Shown here piece by piece: positions 33,645-46,192 of a DNA stretch of 64,000 nt. A model generated the notes under the pieces. It searched no databases. It was not told where the DNA came from and saw nothing but the letters and a program-made list of their open reading frames with translations. The position numbers and the translations under genes were made by a program. The stretch's first letter is position 1. Every line of letters starts with the position of its first letter. Origin of the DNA: Panopea generosa (Eukaryota; Mollusca; Bivalvia; Adapedonta; Hiatellidae); assembly GCA_029582155.1 (NCBI GenBank), contig CM055907.1, positions 15,288,974 to 15,352,973 of the forward strand, given 5' to 3'.

Positions 33645-34818
33645 TATGGTGTTTTTTTTCATGTTTTGAGTAATATACTGTACGTTCATACTGAATTCAA
33701 GTTTGTTTTGTATATTGTAAATGCAAAGACCGTTCAGGTTTTGTATAATAAACTGTACGTTCATACTGAATTTATGCTTGTTTTGTATATTGTAAATGCA
33801 GAGTTCGTTCAGGTTTTGTTTAATATACTGTACGTTCATACTGAATTTATGTTTGTTTTGTATATTGTAAATGCAGAGTTCGTTCAGGTTTTGTATAATA
33901 TACTGTACGTTCATACTGAATTCATGTTTGTTTTGTATATTGTAAATGCAGAGTTCGTTCAGGTTTTGTATAATATACTGTACGTTCATACTGAATTTAT
34001 GTTTGTTTTGTATATTGTAAATGCAGAGTTCGTTCAGGTTTTGTATAATATACTGTACGTTCATACTGAATTCATGTTTGTTTTGTATATTGTAAATGCA
34101 GAGTTCGTTCAGGTTTTGTATAATATACTGTACGTTCATACTGAATTCATGTTTGTTTTGTATATTGTAAATGCAGATTTCGTTCAGGTTTTGTATAATA
34201 TACTGTACGTTCATACTGAATTCATGTTTGTTTTGTATATTGTAAATGCAGAGTTCGTTCAGGTTTTGTATAATATACTGTACGTTCATACTGAATTCAT
34301 GTTTGTTTTGTATATTGTAAATGCAGAGTTCGTTCAGGTTTTGTATAATATACTGTACGTTCATACTGAATTCATGTTTGTTTTGTATATTGTAAATGCA
34401 GAGTTCGTTCAGGTTTTGTATAATATACTGTACGTTCATACTGAATTCATGTTTGTTTTGTATATTGTAAATGCAGATTTCGTTCAGGTTTTGTATAATA
34501 TACTGTACGTTCATACTGAATTTATGTTTGTTTTGTATATTGTAAATGCAGAGTTCGTTCAGGTTTTGTATAATATACTGTACGTTCATACTGAATTCAT
34601 GTTTGTTTTGTATATTGTAAATGCAGAGTTCGTTCAGGTTTTGTATAATATACTGTACGTTCATACTGAATTCATGTTTGTTTTGTATATTGTAAATGCA
34701 GAGTTCGTTCAGGTTTTGTATAATATACTGTACGTTCATACTGAATTTATGTTTGTTTTGTATATTGTAAATGCAGAGTTCGTTCAGGTTTTATATAATA
34801 CACTGTACGTTCATTTAT
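33645..34818 (+). repeat. 75-bp satellite array, about 15 units
   Basis: The unit holds 'ctgtacgttcatactgaatt', 'catgtttgttttgtatattg' and 'agagttcgttcaggttttg'. The period is exactly 75 bases (25 codons), so one frame on each strand stays open: a 405-codon frame on + and a 377-codon frame on -. Inner units are almost identical and outer units diverge on both sides (to about 35080 on the right), the usual pattern of unequal exchange. Absence of a codon-position bias in the differences and openness on both strands argue against a protein. Confidence 0.9.
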
Positions 34819-35085
34819 AACTCGAGCATGTTTGATTTGTATATTCAACACGAAGAGATCATGTATTCTATTAACATGCAGAGTTTATGTTGTTTTCATG
34901 AAAAGTCATTATACATTAAGATGCCATATTTTCTATTAACACGCAGAGTTCAGGTTGTGTTCATTATACATGAAGATATCATATTTTGTATAAACATTCA
35001 GAGTTCAGGTTGTGTTCATTATACATGAAGATATCATATTCGCTATAAACATGCAGAGTTCAGGTTATATTCATTATACATGAGA
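34818..35085 (+). repeat. diverged flanking satellite units
   Basis: Continues the 75-bp family with altered units of about 60 bp: 'cagagttcaggttgtgttcattatacatgaagatatcat' occurs twice almost unchanged (34945-35030) and a third time in part. Confidence 0.7.
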
Positions 35086-35167
35086 CTTTTTTACCAATAT
35101 AATTGGCTATGATAATTTTTCATGTAGTGATTTATGCTAACTTTTGATAACTTTGTTCAAATAATCC

Positions 35168-35458
35168 AGCTGGGCCCGATTAGCTCAGTCGGTTGCGCGT
35201 CTGACTTTCAAACCAGGTGTCGTGAGTTCGAATCCTCCGCCCGACAACAGTCTCCGTGATGATAGATATACGACATTGTGTCTCATTATCATTCGTCTCT
35301 CACCACTGATTCAAGTTGGAAAGTTATCAGTTACTTACGGAGGTGGGGTGTCCACGAGTACTGGTTAATCCCAAGAAACAGTGGTTAGATTAATGATCGT
35401 CTGTTAGCCCTCGATGGCATAAAAATGACGCAAAATATTCAATCAATCAATAAATCAA
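35168..35458 (+). mobile_element. tRNA-derived SINE, full-length copy
   Basis: Head 'gggcccgattagctcagtcgg' and B box 'gtgagttcgaatcctccgcccg', body identical in plan to 15521-15805, tail 'aatattcaatcaatcaataaatcaaac'. It is the copy closest to a tRNA in its first 75 bases, but it runs straight into the SINE body, so I do not call a tRNA gene. Confidence 0.75.
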
Positions 35459-35754
35459 ACAATCCAAAGTTCTTAAAAGCCCATGAGCACACAAACATAT
35501 ATAAATAATACGACAATACACTTTTCAAATGTAATATAGTCAATGTTTAACAAACAAAAATAAGTGCCGGTATCATAAGGTCTGTGTCATGCTGTGGAAA
35601 AACTTATCCAGATATTTTTATACAATGCATATTCGTTTACAGAACGCTAAAGCAGGTTAAAGGCAATTTGTCAGGATTTTTTCAGAATTTTAAAATTGTC
35701 TAAACAGCTTCGTTTCCTATATATCATGCCTAAATATACTCACTGATCGATATT

Positions 35755-38220
35755 TCAAAAAGGTTGTTTAAACATGCAAATATAATATATTGAAAAGGGA
35801 TTTCCTGACTTGGGCTACTCCCTAGGCTAGAGTTAAACAGATTTACTGCTTAAAATAGCATCGCTTTTTGTGACATATTAATAAGACACGTGGTTTTGTT
35901 GTGATTACAATTTGATCCGTTGTAGTGCAGGTTTGCACGTAATAAAAGTGGTTTAATCTAAGAAAGAGTCTAAGTGATGATGCGACAGTCGCCAAACAGT
36001 ATTTTAATGCTGTCTATTTTTGGATGGGGATTTCGATTCAAGTTTACCACTCCAATTCAAATATCGCTTTTGTCACGTTTCGTTGGATTTGACATACTAA
36101 ACTATTTTATACATTAATGATAATAAGAAATGTTTTATCCATTTTAACAAGTATATGTAAGGCATTTTCAGCGTTTTCCTCGTTATAAACTCCTTTTAAA
36201 TACAATATAAAATAAAATAGCCATTGTTTTTGTTGCCCGGGAGGAAATGGCAAAAATAATATTTTTATTACACGTTATAAGAGACAGAAATTCGTTTTTC
36301 AAATTCATAATACTATTACATAATACTGTATATAGATCTTATTGGATATTTGAACTTTTTAGAACGAATTATATTAGAACTGCAAGTTTAAATATATTCG
36401 GCCTGGTCAAATGAAACTTTGAATATATTTTCTTCGCAAAGCATTACAAATTAACATTCTAAACTTAAATAAAGCTATGGTCTATCATGAGATGAACTTA
36501 ACATGTACATATGGATTGAACAGGATGCAATCGGTCTTACGCTACCAAACTGGCAAGATCAAAACAAATTTAGATATACACACAGATGTATGTAAAAGAA
36601 CACAGTGATAACATAACTTAGAATCGCCTCTTTACATAATACAACTGAGTATCTTATAGAATAAAATAATGAATTTCCTTAAACACAATTCATTCATGTA
36701 ATAGTAACAAAATATATATTGATCGATAATAATTTTAGCTTATTGGTGAATAGGTGTAGTTGTAAGACTATGGAAATGTTTAACGTGAAGTGTTTACGTT
36801 TTGAAAGGGAGTTAACTCATCCAGTCCTATCAAGGTTTTAAATATTTTAAAATATGTGGATTCCATCATTCCAAATAAATAATTGTGGTACATTTAATGT
36901 TCGAAATGCAAAGAAGACCGGCATCAAAATCAAAGATAGTCTGAAATAAAACCTTTCTTTGAAGATGACCTGAGTGTGTGAAATTGAAAACACGTGCAAG
37001 CTTCATAACATACAGGGTCGTTGTAACTTTAATTATGTATTCGCTAACACACAAAAAAAAAGGTTTAAGAAAGTGACCAATGATTATTAAAAACTTATGC
37101 ACGTGTACATTTGACCATCTTCAAATTGAACATTTATTGCTAAATAGGTTTGTTAATACGTTAAAATATATGTATTTAAGCCACATTTAGTTGTTAAAAC
37201 TGCTTTGTATGAACTTTACATATATATATATATATGGATTGATCAGGATGCTAAATAAATATGTATTTGAATCTTATTAGAAGTAAGTTTCATTCTAAAA
37301 GTATCTGAAAAATCATCCTTTGTTATCTTGTCATGTAACATGAACGGGTTAGTATTTGTATGCATTATTTTTTTGATGTGTAAAATAATGCAAGAAGTCC
37401 ACCATAAGTTTCACTAATATTGTTAAATATATACGAACAAAACAGCTAAACAGACACCTAGGAATAAGATGATTAATCAACTAATTGATATTGGATTTCA
37501 TCATTGCAGGAACAGTTGAGATTTCGAACCAGCTACCTCACCGTACCTGCAGAACTAACCTAATTCCAAAAGGAGTCACTGCCAAGCAGGTATTTGTAAA
37601 ACGGGGTGAGGGGGTGGGGTCACCTTCGATACTAATGCTGATTATCGAGTTTTGAATTTTACGAAAACAAATTTGAGCATTACAACTACAATTTCACAAT
37701 GGTCTTAATAAAATAAACGTCAAACATTTTCAGACAATTGCAATAACATATTGTTTCCATTTTTTTCATATTAAAATATAATCCGGTATGTTCGATACCT
37801 GCTCGCTCCAAAAACTTTATGTGAGAAAGTTTGCCAGTTACTTGCGGAAGGACGGTGGTTCTACTCAGTCTGAGGTCTTCCTCCATCAATAAAACTGAAG
37901 ATGCCATATATAACCTGAAATTTGTTGAAGATGGCGTTAAACCCCATTCAAAAAAAATATAATCCGATTTCAATTAGTTGAAATATCGACAAAAATCCAA
38001 AGTATCTGGCTAGCTGTTTTGTTTAGTATATATCAAACGTCGATGTTCTATTGTCTCGTTAAACTCTCAAAATTAACAATATTTCTTTATGTTATCTTAC
38101 TGGGGCATCGTCACAAATAACACTAGAGGAATGTTTTCAAATGGAACGCAATCTATAATTTCAACGGCAGGACAAGGGTTTTACAGTATATACCAAACCA
38201 ATTTACCATCACATAACAAG
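35755..38220 (+). repeat. right copy of a diverged duplicated region
   Basis: Partner of 29180-33190: shares 'aatatattgaaaagggatttcct', 'aattcattcatgtaatagtaacaaaatatat', 'gaacatttattgctaaatagg' and 'tcttactggggcatcgtcacaaataacactag'. Divergence and indels indicate an old event. Confidence 0.6.
37785..37962 (+). mobile_element. SINE, 3' body copy
   Basis: From a degraded B box (tatgttcgatacctgctcg) through 'actttatgtgagaaagtttgccagttacttgcggaagg', 'gaggtcttcctccatcaataaaactg' to 'gatggcgttaaaccccattc' and an A-run. Same family as 13393, 45102 (minus) and 62680 (minus). Confidence 0.7.
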
Positions 38221-38648
38221 CGCCACTATTGTAATATAAAAGTTTAATGGTTACGGGTCGTTGACGACCAACTAATTTAAAATGTCAATTATATTTTGCT
38301 CCTGATAGATTAAAATATGATTAAAGAGCCATAAAGAAACTATGCAATAAGATAGCGAATTTACAGAGGACATACATGCTAAATTACATGATAACGCAGA
38401 GATTGACACAGATGTAGAGGTAAATGAGATATTTCGTTTTGAAGTATTTGAAAACCAACATTGTTATATGCGTTTTTTTGTCTCCTCTGTTTCAGCTGTT
38501 CAACCAGAATCTCCTGCAGTATTAACATTTGCCGTGGTATTCTGTATTTCATCGTACCCACTCAAATCTTATTGACTTTAGTGTCCATTCATATTCTTAT
38601 CAATATTCATATAACTAGGCTGAGATGGTTAACAGTTTGGAGCAGACA

Positions 38649-38650
<2 letters not shown>

Positions 38651-38721
<71 letters not shown>

Positions 38722-38725
38722 ATAT
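38651..38725. repeat. (CT)n(AT)n compound microsatellite
   Basis: About 25 CT units followed directly by about 10 AT units. Probably length-polymorphic, and the source of the poly(SL) reading frame here. Confidence 0.95.
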
Positions 38726-39067
38726 ATACCAACTTAATGGAATTGGTGTCAACCATGACTTCTACATGTATACAATATGTTTACATGCAATACATCTGGA
38801 CTGATAGCTTTATTTGAGTAAGATCCAGTTAAGGATTTATAACTACTCACACACTATAAGAAGGACAGACATAGAAACTCGTTGGATCATGAAGATAAAG
38901 TGAAATCATGGTAGTTATATCATTTTATAGAGCGAAAAAATAATTTAACAATAACGGAATTTCCGATGTGGATCTATAAATACATTTGCACTCTACAACG
39001 TACGCGCACGCAATATAGAACGGTGCACAGCGAAATGTTTAACGGAAATAGTTATATACCCTTACCG

Positions 39068-39453
39068 CAATCTGATCACCTCGGCCTTTATGCTACGCAA
39101 TAGACCTCTGACATAATAAGGCGCCATTTTGGAACTTCTCTCTGTCACATGATAAAATAAAATGGCGGCCCCCTTATGCCACCTTTGTGGAAGTTGTGCC
39201 AGAGACTTTTATTTACTGTCTGGGAGAAAAAAAACACGGATGTTTCAAATGTGAAAACCATCGACTTCCCTTTCATACCTGTAATCATCGATATAATAAC
39301 GCCATATATTCAACTTAATGACGGATACATAATGTGCTTCTTTCACGCGAATGAACACAGACTTGTGACACAGGCGAATAGCGTTGGTGTATTCTAGAGC
39401 TATACACGAGGTGTATTATACGGATGATACGGAAATACCCGATGTTTCACGTT
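39068..39453 (+). mobile_element. non-autonomous element, family shared with 45269-45632
   Basis: Begins 'caatctgatcacctcggcc' and ends 'acccgatgtttcacgtt'. Long stretches ('tcgatataataacgccatatattcaa', 'attctagagctatacacgaggtgtatt') are shared with 45269-45632, where the borders are fixed by a target-site duplication. Termini are weakly inverted (aatc..ac.tcgg). No transposase frame. Confidence 0.7.
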
Positions 39454-39469
39454 GTGCCTTTACACAACT

Positions 39470-40500
39470 TTTCACGTATTGATTTTCTTAATATATATGC
39501 ACGTATAGAAATACATAAAGGTCGTAAAACTTTGGAATGTGCGTGGGAGATTTTAAGATATTGGGGGTATATACATTAGCGTATTTCTGATTGGTTGACA
39601 GTATTATAATCTCTATGACATCAACTATGTCAACACATACATACACATTTTATTGCCATCTTCATTGATTACGTGTTGCTATACACATATATGCGTCTTA
39701 TTCAATGTTCTCGAAATGCATAAGAATAAATACTCAATATATAAACATTGCTAAAATACCCTTCTCGAAAGTCATGACCTTTCAATACTCGATTACAATC
39801 AAATCAACACTGGTTTATTTATAGGTTGTGTTGGTTTTGTTTTCTAAATATGTCTATTATAAACACTTTATCGGCAAATCCAATCACATGCTCTGAAGGT
39901 TAATATATAAGAATAAGAATATGGAGAATGTGTTTATATTGTAAAAATAATTCAGACAATCAGAATGAAATAAGTCAGTTAAAGGATTAACATGTGTATA
40001 GATACATTCATACTTCATTCCATTCTGCAGTTTGAATCTAACTTCACAGTCAAATTAAACTATACATTTTACTGAGGTAATTTAAGTCGGCAATTACTGA
40101 CACTAGTTTATTTGTATAATGCACATGTCAAGGAGTACACGTGACCGCTATACACCATATTAGAAAAAGAACAATATTGAGATCGCTGAGTCAGACATAC
40201 ATCGAACTTAATAACACTTGTGCGAGGCTTTTCATTTGAATGTGTTTAGTTGTGGAGTGAAGAGGATATTATATATCTACGTCTGCTGTGAGTATTGCTA
40301 AACTGTATATGTTATTGACATTTTGTGCAATATATTGCTGTTTTATGTTTCATGTCATATAGGTGCACTTATTTAAGTGTATGTTAATAGTATCTTTATG
40401 AAACCAATGGTATGTACATTCTGTTGTATGTATGTTTTTACCTGGCACTCATTTATCTTCGGCAATATGTTCACGCTTTCTCCGTGCAGACATATTATGA
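39470..40500. other. intergenic stretch, nothing recognised
   Basis: AT-rich DNA without exon-like frames or identifiable repeats. I see no regulatory element I can support. Confidence 0.45.
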
Positions 40501-40523
40501 TGCTGATTTAATTATAACGTAAT

Positions 40524-40795
40524 GGTGTCGGTATTGTGGACACCAAAAGGTGTCGGTAGTGTGGACACGAAAAGGTGTCGGTAGTGTGGACACCAAAGGG
40601 TGTTGGTAGTGTCGACACCAAAGGGTGTCGGTAGTGTGGTTACCAAAGGGTGTCGGTAGTGTGGACACCAAAAGTTGTCGGTAGTGTGGACACCAAAAGG
40701 TGTCGGTAGTGTGGACAGCAAAAGGTGTCGGTAGTGTGGACACCAAAAGGTGTCGATAGTGTGGACACCAAAGGGTGTCGGTAGTGTGGACACCA
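40524..40795 (+). repeat. 25-bp tandem array with a hairpin in every unit
   Basis: About eleven units of 'ggtgtcggtagtgtggacac' plus 'caaaa'. Each unit contains GGTGTC and its inverse GACACC nine bases apart, so single-stranded DNA or RNA from the array could fold into a string of hairpins. Units are well conserved, indicating recent expansion. Confidence 0.9.
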
Positions 40796-41408
40796 AAGAT
40801 TCATTTACAGATATAAACGGAATATTCGTGAGTGTCAGGTAAAACATAACAGACGATATGTAATGTTCGTTGACACCAGTGACTAATATGTATCTCACAG
40901 TCGTTACAATTTTTGAGGTGTGGGAGGACGCAACTATTGGGGCAGTGTGTGAGGGCGATACCCACTGGTGGGGTAACAAAGGTTCCCCAGCATTATTTTG
41001 ATATTATTTTGGGTAAGATATGCTTGTCATTTACTTTATTATATTGTGACTTTAAGAATTTAATTTGTTATTTTAAATATGATGTATTTAAAGCAATAGC
41101 TGCTACCGGATTCTAAACCCAGTACCTTATCCACTGGGAGCAAGGCGAAAGGTATATGGAAGGGGATGTACCTTAATTGAGCAGGTACGGGGAGAATTAT
41201 GATATCTTAATAAACAAATATTGCACTCTGCATTCAAGTTTTAAAGAAACTATTGGTTTTATTTACCCCAATATTTAGTGACTTTTAATCATTTTTATTA
41301 AGAAAATAATACAAACCCCATGCACCAAAACGTGAGGAAGAATGTTAGAGCCGGTGGTGGTACAGGGCACTTCTGTTGAATAGTCTGATATTCATCAAAA
41401 TGCTGCAT

Positions 41409-41450
41409 TTTAGTGCGTGAGTGAGTGAGCGAGCGAGCGAGTGAGTGAGT
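41409..41450. repeat. GAGT/GAGC microsatellite
   Basis: About nine tetranucleotide units 'gagtgagtgagcgagcgagc' and a neighbouring (aaat)-like run. Low complexity. Confidence 0.85.
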
Positions 41451-43394
41451 TTAACTAAATAAATAGATAAATTAATTATAAAAGAGTATATAAAGTATGT
41501 TGATCAGAGAGTGGGTGGGGGATGTTTGTGAAATGTGATATAACTGTCTAATAAGACATCCAGAAAACTAGTTTTATTTGACAATAAATAATTACTAACA
41601 TAATCAATCAGGTTACGTGATTAAAAACCAATGTCTATACATCATATCAAGACGGTAAACAGATATGAACATATACGAAACTACCTATCACTACACATTT
41701 TTTGAAATGAGTCTAATACGAGAAACCCAACGACTGGCACAAATACCGGCTCATCGTCTGTATGCACCTGTTTGTCTAAAAAGCTGGTTATAGACGTGCG
41801 CGCGCATCTCCGCCATTTCCATTGTCCCCTACATCAACGGCTTTCTCCCTGATCGTTGGTAAAATTTCACTGTACTTGTTCTCTGTAAGGTCTAGGCCAT
41901 CTTCAGTTATTCATGCAGAAATAAAAAAATGTATTGTGCTTTTAAGAGAGTAAAGCGTATTATGCAGTATGAACTTGTGGCCAGACCCTTTTGCCTTAAA
42001 TTGTATTTGACTTATATGCATGATAAATATTGTAATATGTGTTTATTTGGCAATAAAATATGTTTAAACTAAAAAAACTTAAATACACGATATCATGGAT
42101 ACCTTTGTATTAATATATTACTTCAGAATGCTTAAATTGAAAACCAATACCCAATAGCACAGAACACTTATTTTTTACAAACATGCAGATTTGACCACTC
42201 CTACAAATTCTTTACATTATATAAGCACAAAACAGTTTGATATATACTTTGAGGACGTTTCTGAAGTGAAAAGCAAACAAAAAATCAACACCAAAAATAA
42301 TCAACAAGATATTTACTCCCACTAACTCACAACACCCACCCCCTCCCTTAAATGTCCGTGTTTTAATAAAACGTAACGTGACACCATACACAGACACGTG
42401 ATTTGCCATACCACTGCTTTACCAATGATATACATGGGAAAAACCCGTCTATCGGTTTTTCTAATAAAACTACTGCGTGGGTGTTTGGGTTTTGTACTAA
42501 AATAAACCTTAGGTGTAGTTTTTGTGTAGGATTTTTCGAATAAATCATACCTAGATATACTCACTGACCCTCACAGCCAGCCACACCAACACACTATATA
42601 TATACTATACGAATATTCAAAATGACAATTTCAAGTAAACAAAATATAATTATTATTAAGCTGATGGGATGAAATGGCCGTGCCGCTCGTAAAAGTCGAA
42701 TTGTTCGTTTAAAAATAAAATACACTGCATTCAATTATGTTCGATGTCTTCTTTTTTGTTGCCAACAACTTATACGTTATGTCAAAAATTTATTGAACCT
42801 GGTTCTATAATGAAAAAAAAATTGACGTTATAACTTTCTAAACGCCATATTACAACCTGAATAAAAGACAAATATTGCATAGTATCGGTATTTTATCTTA
42901 AGTGTTTATCTGCTTTTATCGAGAGAAGGTTAAAGGAATACATATCTAAATCTGTGTGTGTAAATACTTACACCAGAACACCCCGCCATACAAAATCATG
43001 CTACATGCCGTTGCTAACACGCTGTGGGTTTTTCCACGCGTAGGAATGTGAGTGGGCTCAACTTTTTATATATAGCTACACGCTGTGGTGTTTTACACAA
43101 GTTTAAGAAATCAGGGATGATAACGGGACTTTCTTTTATTTTTACACCAACATACGAAGATCACTATGGTCGAATCTACACCCTCATTGAAAGTTATGCC
43201 GAACGGTTGTTGAAACGAGTACGATGATTGGTTGAAATAAAAAAAACTAAAAATAGTGATAATGGAAATCCAGTTAGTCTAGAAAAAAAATTGAATAGGC
43301 GTGTATTTTAGTCTGATTGGTCAGATTTCCCCCTGACAAAGCCTCGATCTGATACAGAGTACACATGACATTTATGTAGTAACAATGTAGCTGT

Positions 43395-43560
43395 ATACTG
43401 TACGAGACAGCTAACTTGCCATTTTTGTATTTCTAATATTTTCGTCAAAATACAGGAAGGCGCTATTAAAATTTATAAATTGACATACATGTTATGATAC
43501 TTTTTGAGAAAATACGAAAAAAGCCAGGTACAAAAGAATCGGGTTAAGCTAGTCCGTTCA
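43395..43560 (+). repeat. dispersed repeat, partner of 4185-4480
   Basis: Shorter and more diverged copy of the family described at 4185-4480. Confidence 0.5.
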
Positions 43561-44873
43561 GTATATTTCATAACGTAGAAAACAACTAAATAGAAAATGT
43601 ATGTATTCAGGAACATGCCAAAAAGTCGCCATTACCAGTTGTATAATGTAATGTTACACTGTTCATAGGTGTAAATACATAGTTAAATAAAGATATTTCA
43701 TATGAGTCGCGTGCAATTGATAACACATATGTTTGTATTATTGTTATTGTGTTACATGTTTGCTCATGGTCATTTGTGACTTATGCATAAAGTGATATGA
43801 AACTTTTTGTACGGTTAATTGGGGATGGCATCGACCCCAATTGACCTATGACGAGGAACTAAAATCTTCTTTTTCTTCATAGGCTCCAATCAAGACATTT
43901 AATGACATTTATGAATATATATGTTTAATGATATGAAAAAAAACAACATCACTGATTATGAGGAAACACTTTTGGGGAAATATGGCAAATGTTTTTTGGG
44001 GATCTGAGGCAACAATGGTCATTACTTTAAAATATTCAAAGAAAAGGGACGCCACCCTGGACGGGCCTACCTATCGTCACATGCCTGTCACATCCGTTCA
44101 TCAAGAAGAATTATTGACCTTCGATATCTCATTAATTCTACTGTAACTGATAAAGGACAGGCCCACTTCGTGTCAATGTCGAGCGTTGTTTCAATGTCAA
44201 ATGTCTCTCCAAGTCTAGGTTAGAAGTTATATGTAACGTATCATCGTCTTAGATGTTAGATCTACTTTGTCGTTCCTAGAGCGATAACATTGGCTGAGGA
44301 GGTAGGTCAATATCGACTGATGGTCATGGCGTTCTATTTAAAATGGAATGTTCTAGTTTGAAAAATCTGAGGGATTATATCGAATGAGGAAGTAGGATTC
44401 CAAGATATCTTCTAAATCTATTTTACGATTCATATCATTATATTAAAATTTTGTGAGAAATATTCAATTTATCTTCATTTATTAGAGAAATACTTGAAAT
44501 TATTAGTTCCTTGTTAGGTTTTGAAAAATTTCGTCGAATTACACTGCAAGTGTTTCTACATCTTAGCGCGGTTGTTATAGTCTATATCACTGTGTTGTCC
44601 GACAGTCTGGTAAATTTATCGTAAATGATTAAAAAGAAAAATACAAGATTTCAGACAGTGTTCAATGCGTGAAAAAGTGGATTTTGGGTAATTAAGCAAA
44701 GTAGATACTCACAAAAGAATTGTCCTGCACGTATTTGATAGTGGTGTCAACTTAAAGACCGTGAGTCAAACTGTTATAACAATGCTCGAGGTAGACAAAG
44801 GCTGTACGACAGACTCAGCTCTCCCGATTGGGTCGCATACGCATTTTACCGCACCAATCACAGAAGGTCATTG

Positions 44874-44939
44874 AAAACAGTGCAGAAAGAGTTCAGATTG
44901 CTCGTAACGGGCAATCTGAACAATTCCTGCACTGTTTTT
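44874..44939. ncRNA. 66-nt stem-loop, hairpin-RNA candidate
   Basis: Arms 'aaaacagtgcag' + 'ttcagattgc' pair with 'gcaatctgaa' + 'ctgcactgtttt', separated by a 9-base loop (tcgtaacgg) and one 6x6 internal mismatch block (aaagag / caattc). This gives 22 paired bases around one internal loop, a pre-miRNA-like shape. It is equally compatible with a tiny palindromic transposon end. No expression evidence is available from sequence alone, so the RNA call is a hypothesis. Confidence 0.3.
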
Positions 44940-45101
44940 CACTCTGTCAGTTAATATAAACATAATTCACCCATTGCTGATACGTGGTGAATTAATGCTT
45001 TCAATATAAGAGGTGTCCAAAGGCGTCTATATGAAGTAAAGGGTTAATATACCTGATTCGTGAGATATCAGGTTCTGGTATAAACTAAGATAGACACCTT
45101 T

Positions 45102-45715
45102 CTGAGCTGAATGGGGTTTAACGCCATTTTCAACAAATTTCAGGTTTTAAATGGCATATCCAGTTTTATTAGTGCAGGAAGACCTCAGAATATGTCCGAA
45201 AAGATCAACCGTCCTTCTGCAAGTAACTGGCAAACTTTCTCACATAAAGTTTTTTGAGCTAGCGTGACCAATCTGATCACCTCGCCCTTTATGCTACGCA
45301 ATAAACCTCTGACATAATAAGTCGCCATTTTAAACTACTTTCAGTCACATGATAAAACAAAATGGCAGCCCCCTTATGCCATCATGTTTATATACATGTA
45401 CGTTGAAAATATAAACGTAAATTTCCCTATAAACAAGACCCATGTCGAGTGTATAAATGAAAAAATCGATATAATAACGCCATATATTCAATTTAATGAC
45501 GGATACATAATTTGTTACTTTCACGCGAATGTACACAGCCTTATAACACAGGCGAATATCGTTGGTGTATTCTAGAGCTATACACGAGGTGTATTCTACG
45601 GAGGATACGGAAATACCCGATGTTTCACGATTGCTAGCGTGACACGAACCTACGACCCTAGCGGTGAGAAGTAAGTGATCATGAGACGGTGCTTTAGACC
45701 ACTCGGCCACGGATG
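45102..45715 (-). mobile_element. SINE on the minus strand, split by an insertion
   Basis: Read on the minus strand, the tRNA-like head (gtggccgagtggtctaaagc, near 45713-45690) is followed by 'aggttcgtgtcacgctagc', then interrupted by 45269-45632, and resumes with 'gctcaaaaaactttatgtgagaaagtttgcc' down to 'ggcgttaaaccccattcagc' at 45102. It is the same family as 62680-62922. Confidence 0.75.
45269..45632 (+). mobile_element. 364-bp non-autonomous element nested in a SINE, 11-bp target-site duplication
   Basis: The host SINE sequence gctagcgtgac stands at both borders (45258-45268 and 45633-45643), which fixes the insert as 364 bases. The insert matches 39068-39453. An 11-base duplication is longer than for Tc1/mariner or PIF and within the range known for Mutator-like elements, but long terminal inverted repeats are not seen, so the superfamily is left open. 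Confidence 0.85.
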
Positions 45716-46192
45716 ACCCATTAATAAGCTGAATGTAAAATCATGCTATAAAGTATATGTGATAAACAACATATGCTGTGTTAATTGTCACGTAGTACAG
45801 CATGGTATTTATATTTTGTAAAGATGGACCAATTCATTTATTTTCTGACCTCCTTTCATTTGTTCATGGAAGAGCAGATGCATACAGGATTTAACTGATG
45901 AAAGGAAAACGGGAGTAATATGAAAATGTATAGGTCTATACAATAGAATGGGAGTGCTTCGTTTGAGTCATTCGAAGTTTAAATCCATTAATAATGGCAC
46001 TTTATTTCAATTATAAATAACACTTTGTAAGGGTGACTTGCTCAATAATTTCCTGTTTTCTCGGCAAATTCCAAACCGCAGTGATGCAATTTTACACACT
46101 CCTTCGGTATCTGAATTAAGATTTCAAATGCCCAATGATTGTAATCTCTTGTAAGATTTAGCCAATGAGATGGAGACAGTATCTAAGATGTT

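Noticed and set aside
33603-34820. 405-codon frame as a repeat protein gene
   Set aside because: The 75-bp satellite keeps frames open on both strands by its period, unit differences do not respect codon positions as far as I can see, and no splice or family evidence supports a protein.
35168-35245. Functional tRNA gene
   Set aside because: The head has good A and B boxes, but it continues into the same SINE body seen at 15521 and 29768, and the acceptor stem does not close cleanly.
38461-38817. Gene with poly(SL) stretch
   Set aside because: The frame is driven by the (CT)n(AT)n microsatellite and lacks flanking coding character.
40495-40979. Minus-strand frame with TLPTPFGVHTTDT repeats as a gene
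   Set aside because: It is produced by the 25-bp tandem array read in all frames; period and palindromes explain it.
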